NCBI RefSeq assembly: GCF_001269925.1
Contig: NZ_LHVO01000035.1
Span: 20,640-84,639 of the forward strand
Direction of reading: 5' to 3'
Origin: Pseudomonas sp. MIACH
GTDB lineage: Bacteria; Pseudomonadota; Gammaproteobacteria; Pseudomonadales; Pseudomonadaceae
Length of the DNA: 64,000 bases
Both the position numbers and the translations under genes were made by a program. The notes below the pieces were generated by a model, which saw only the letters and a list, made by a program, of their open reading frames with translations, ran no database searches and was not told the origin of the DNA. Position 1 is the first letter of the stretch; every line of letters begins with the position of its first letter. This document shows positions 63,715 to 64,000 of this stretch, piece after piece.

Positions 63715-64000
63715 TTGTTAGTACCTGTGGTGACATCAAACGTTAGTTGAGAAAACTGATTTCTCGCGGCGCAGCAACCGAATAAATCGGTCTTGCGAAG
63801 CAGGTAAATAGTCCCTCGAAAAAACTTCTAAAGATGCCGGCACTTTCGCGCTAACTCGTAATTAAACACGACAAAGCAAGAAAGAAAAAAACTATAAAAA
63901 TCAAAAAGATGAGTATTAACTGTCGTCCCTTTATTACATGCCAAAACTCACTGTACTACTTATATATATCACTCATCTGTAGGAGATAAGCCACAAGGTA
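63715..64000 (-). promoter_or_regulatory. AT-rich upstream region of the fimbrial operon
   Basis: The first 120 bases upstream of the pilin start are ordinary in composition. From about 63855 to the end the sequence is markedly AT-rich (poly-A/T tracts near 63880-63910, TATATATAT near 63965). No gene is seen. It probably holds the fimbrial promoter and is the kind of DNA bound by H-NS-like proteins (MvaT/MvaU in Pseudomonas). A definite -10/-35 could not be assigned. Confidence 0.45.

Overview
The window reads as the chromosome of a Pseudomonas of the P. fluorescens group. GC content is high and coding is dense. REP/REPIN repeats of the P. fluorescens type (TGTGGGAG and TGTAGGAGC families) sit between genes. 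Many genes have close counterparts in Pseudomonas: GltL/AatP followed by AauS-AauR, GlpM, an alpha/beta hydrolase divergent from MetR, a YN-GYP regulator, OpgD-BglX and GtrAB. No rRNA, tRNA, CRISPR array, insertion sequence or phage integrase was seen.

Layout. 1-3.8 kb: end of an acidic amino-acid ABC transporter ATPase, then its sensor kinase and sigma54 regulator (AauS/AauR) and glpM. 3.8-11.2 kb, minus strand: a tight six-gene run (HAD phosphatase, class III aminotransferase, esterase, FemAB-like acyltransferase, sensor kinase, sigma54 regulator) that looks like one metabolic unit with its own two-component system. 11.4-18 kb: MipA/OmpV barrel, an arginase-like protein with a pair of SMR-size transporters, a FrnE-like DsbA protein, a secreted hydrolase divergent from metR, GNAT and NUDIX genes. 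18-25.6 kb: a signalling hub with a degenerate HD-GYP regulator divergent from an operon of REC-GGDEF-EAL, di-heme peroxidase, membrane histidine kinase and REC-histidine kinase. 25.7-36 kb: envelope glucans and sugars (OpgD, BglX, OpgC) around a GltB-like flavoprotein, a small monooxygenase, a small unlisted gene and an AT-rich gtrA-gtrB-gtrX glucosylation cluster.

36-57.3 kb holds the most unusual content: three giant proteins (2162, about 1527 and about 1674 aa). Two end in leucine-rich repeats and an IpaH-like NEL E3 ubiquitin ligase domain with a visible C-x-D motif. The third looks like a dermonecrotic-toxin-type (DUF6543-like) protein without NEL. A ProY-like permease and an atypical bifunctional penicillin-binding protein with a large transpeptidase insertion lie among them. 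This looks like an effector locus aimed at eukaryotic hosts, with no obvious dedicated secretion genes in view.

57.3-63.7 kb, minus strand: a complete class 5 (CS1/CFA/I-like, alpha-clade) chaperone-usher fimbrial operon, in transcription order major pilin, usher, CfaE/CblD-like tip adhesin, chaperone, second CS1-type subunit, second chaperone. An AT-rich upstream region closes the window.
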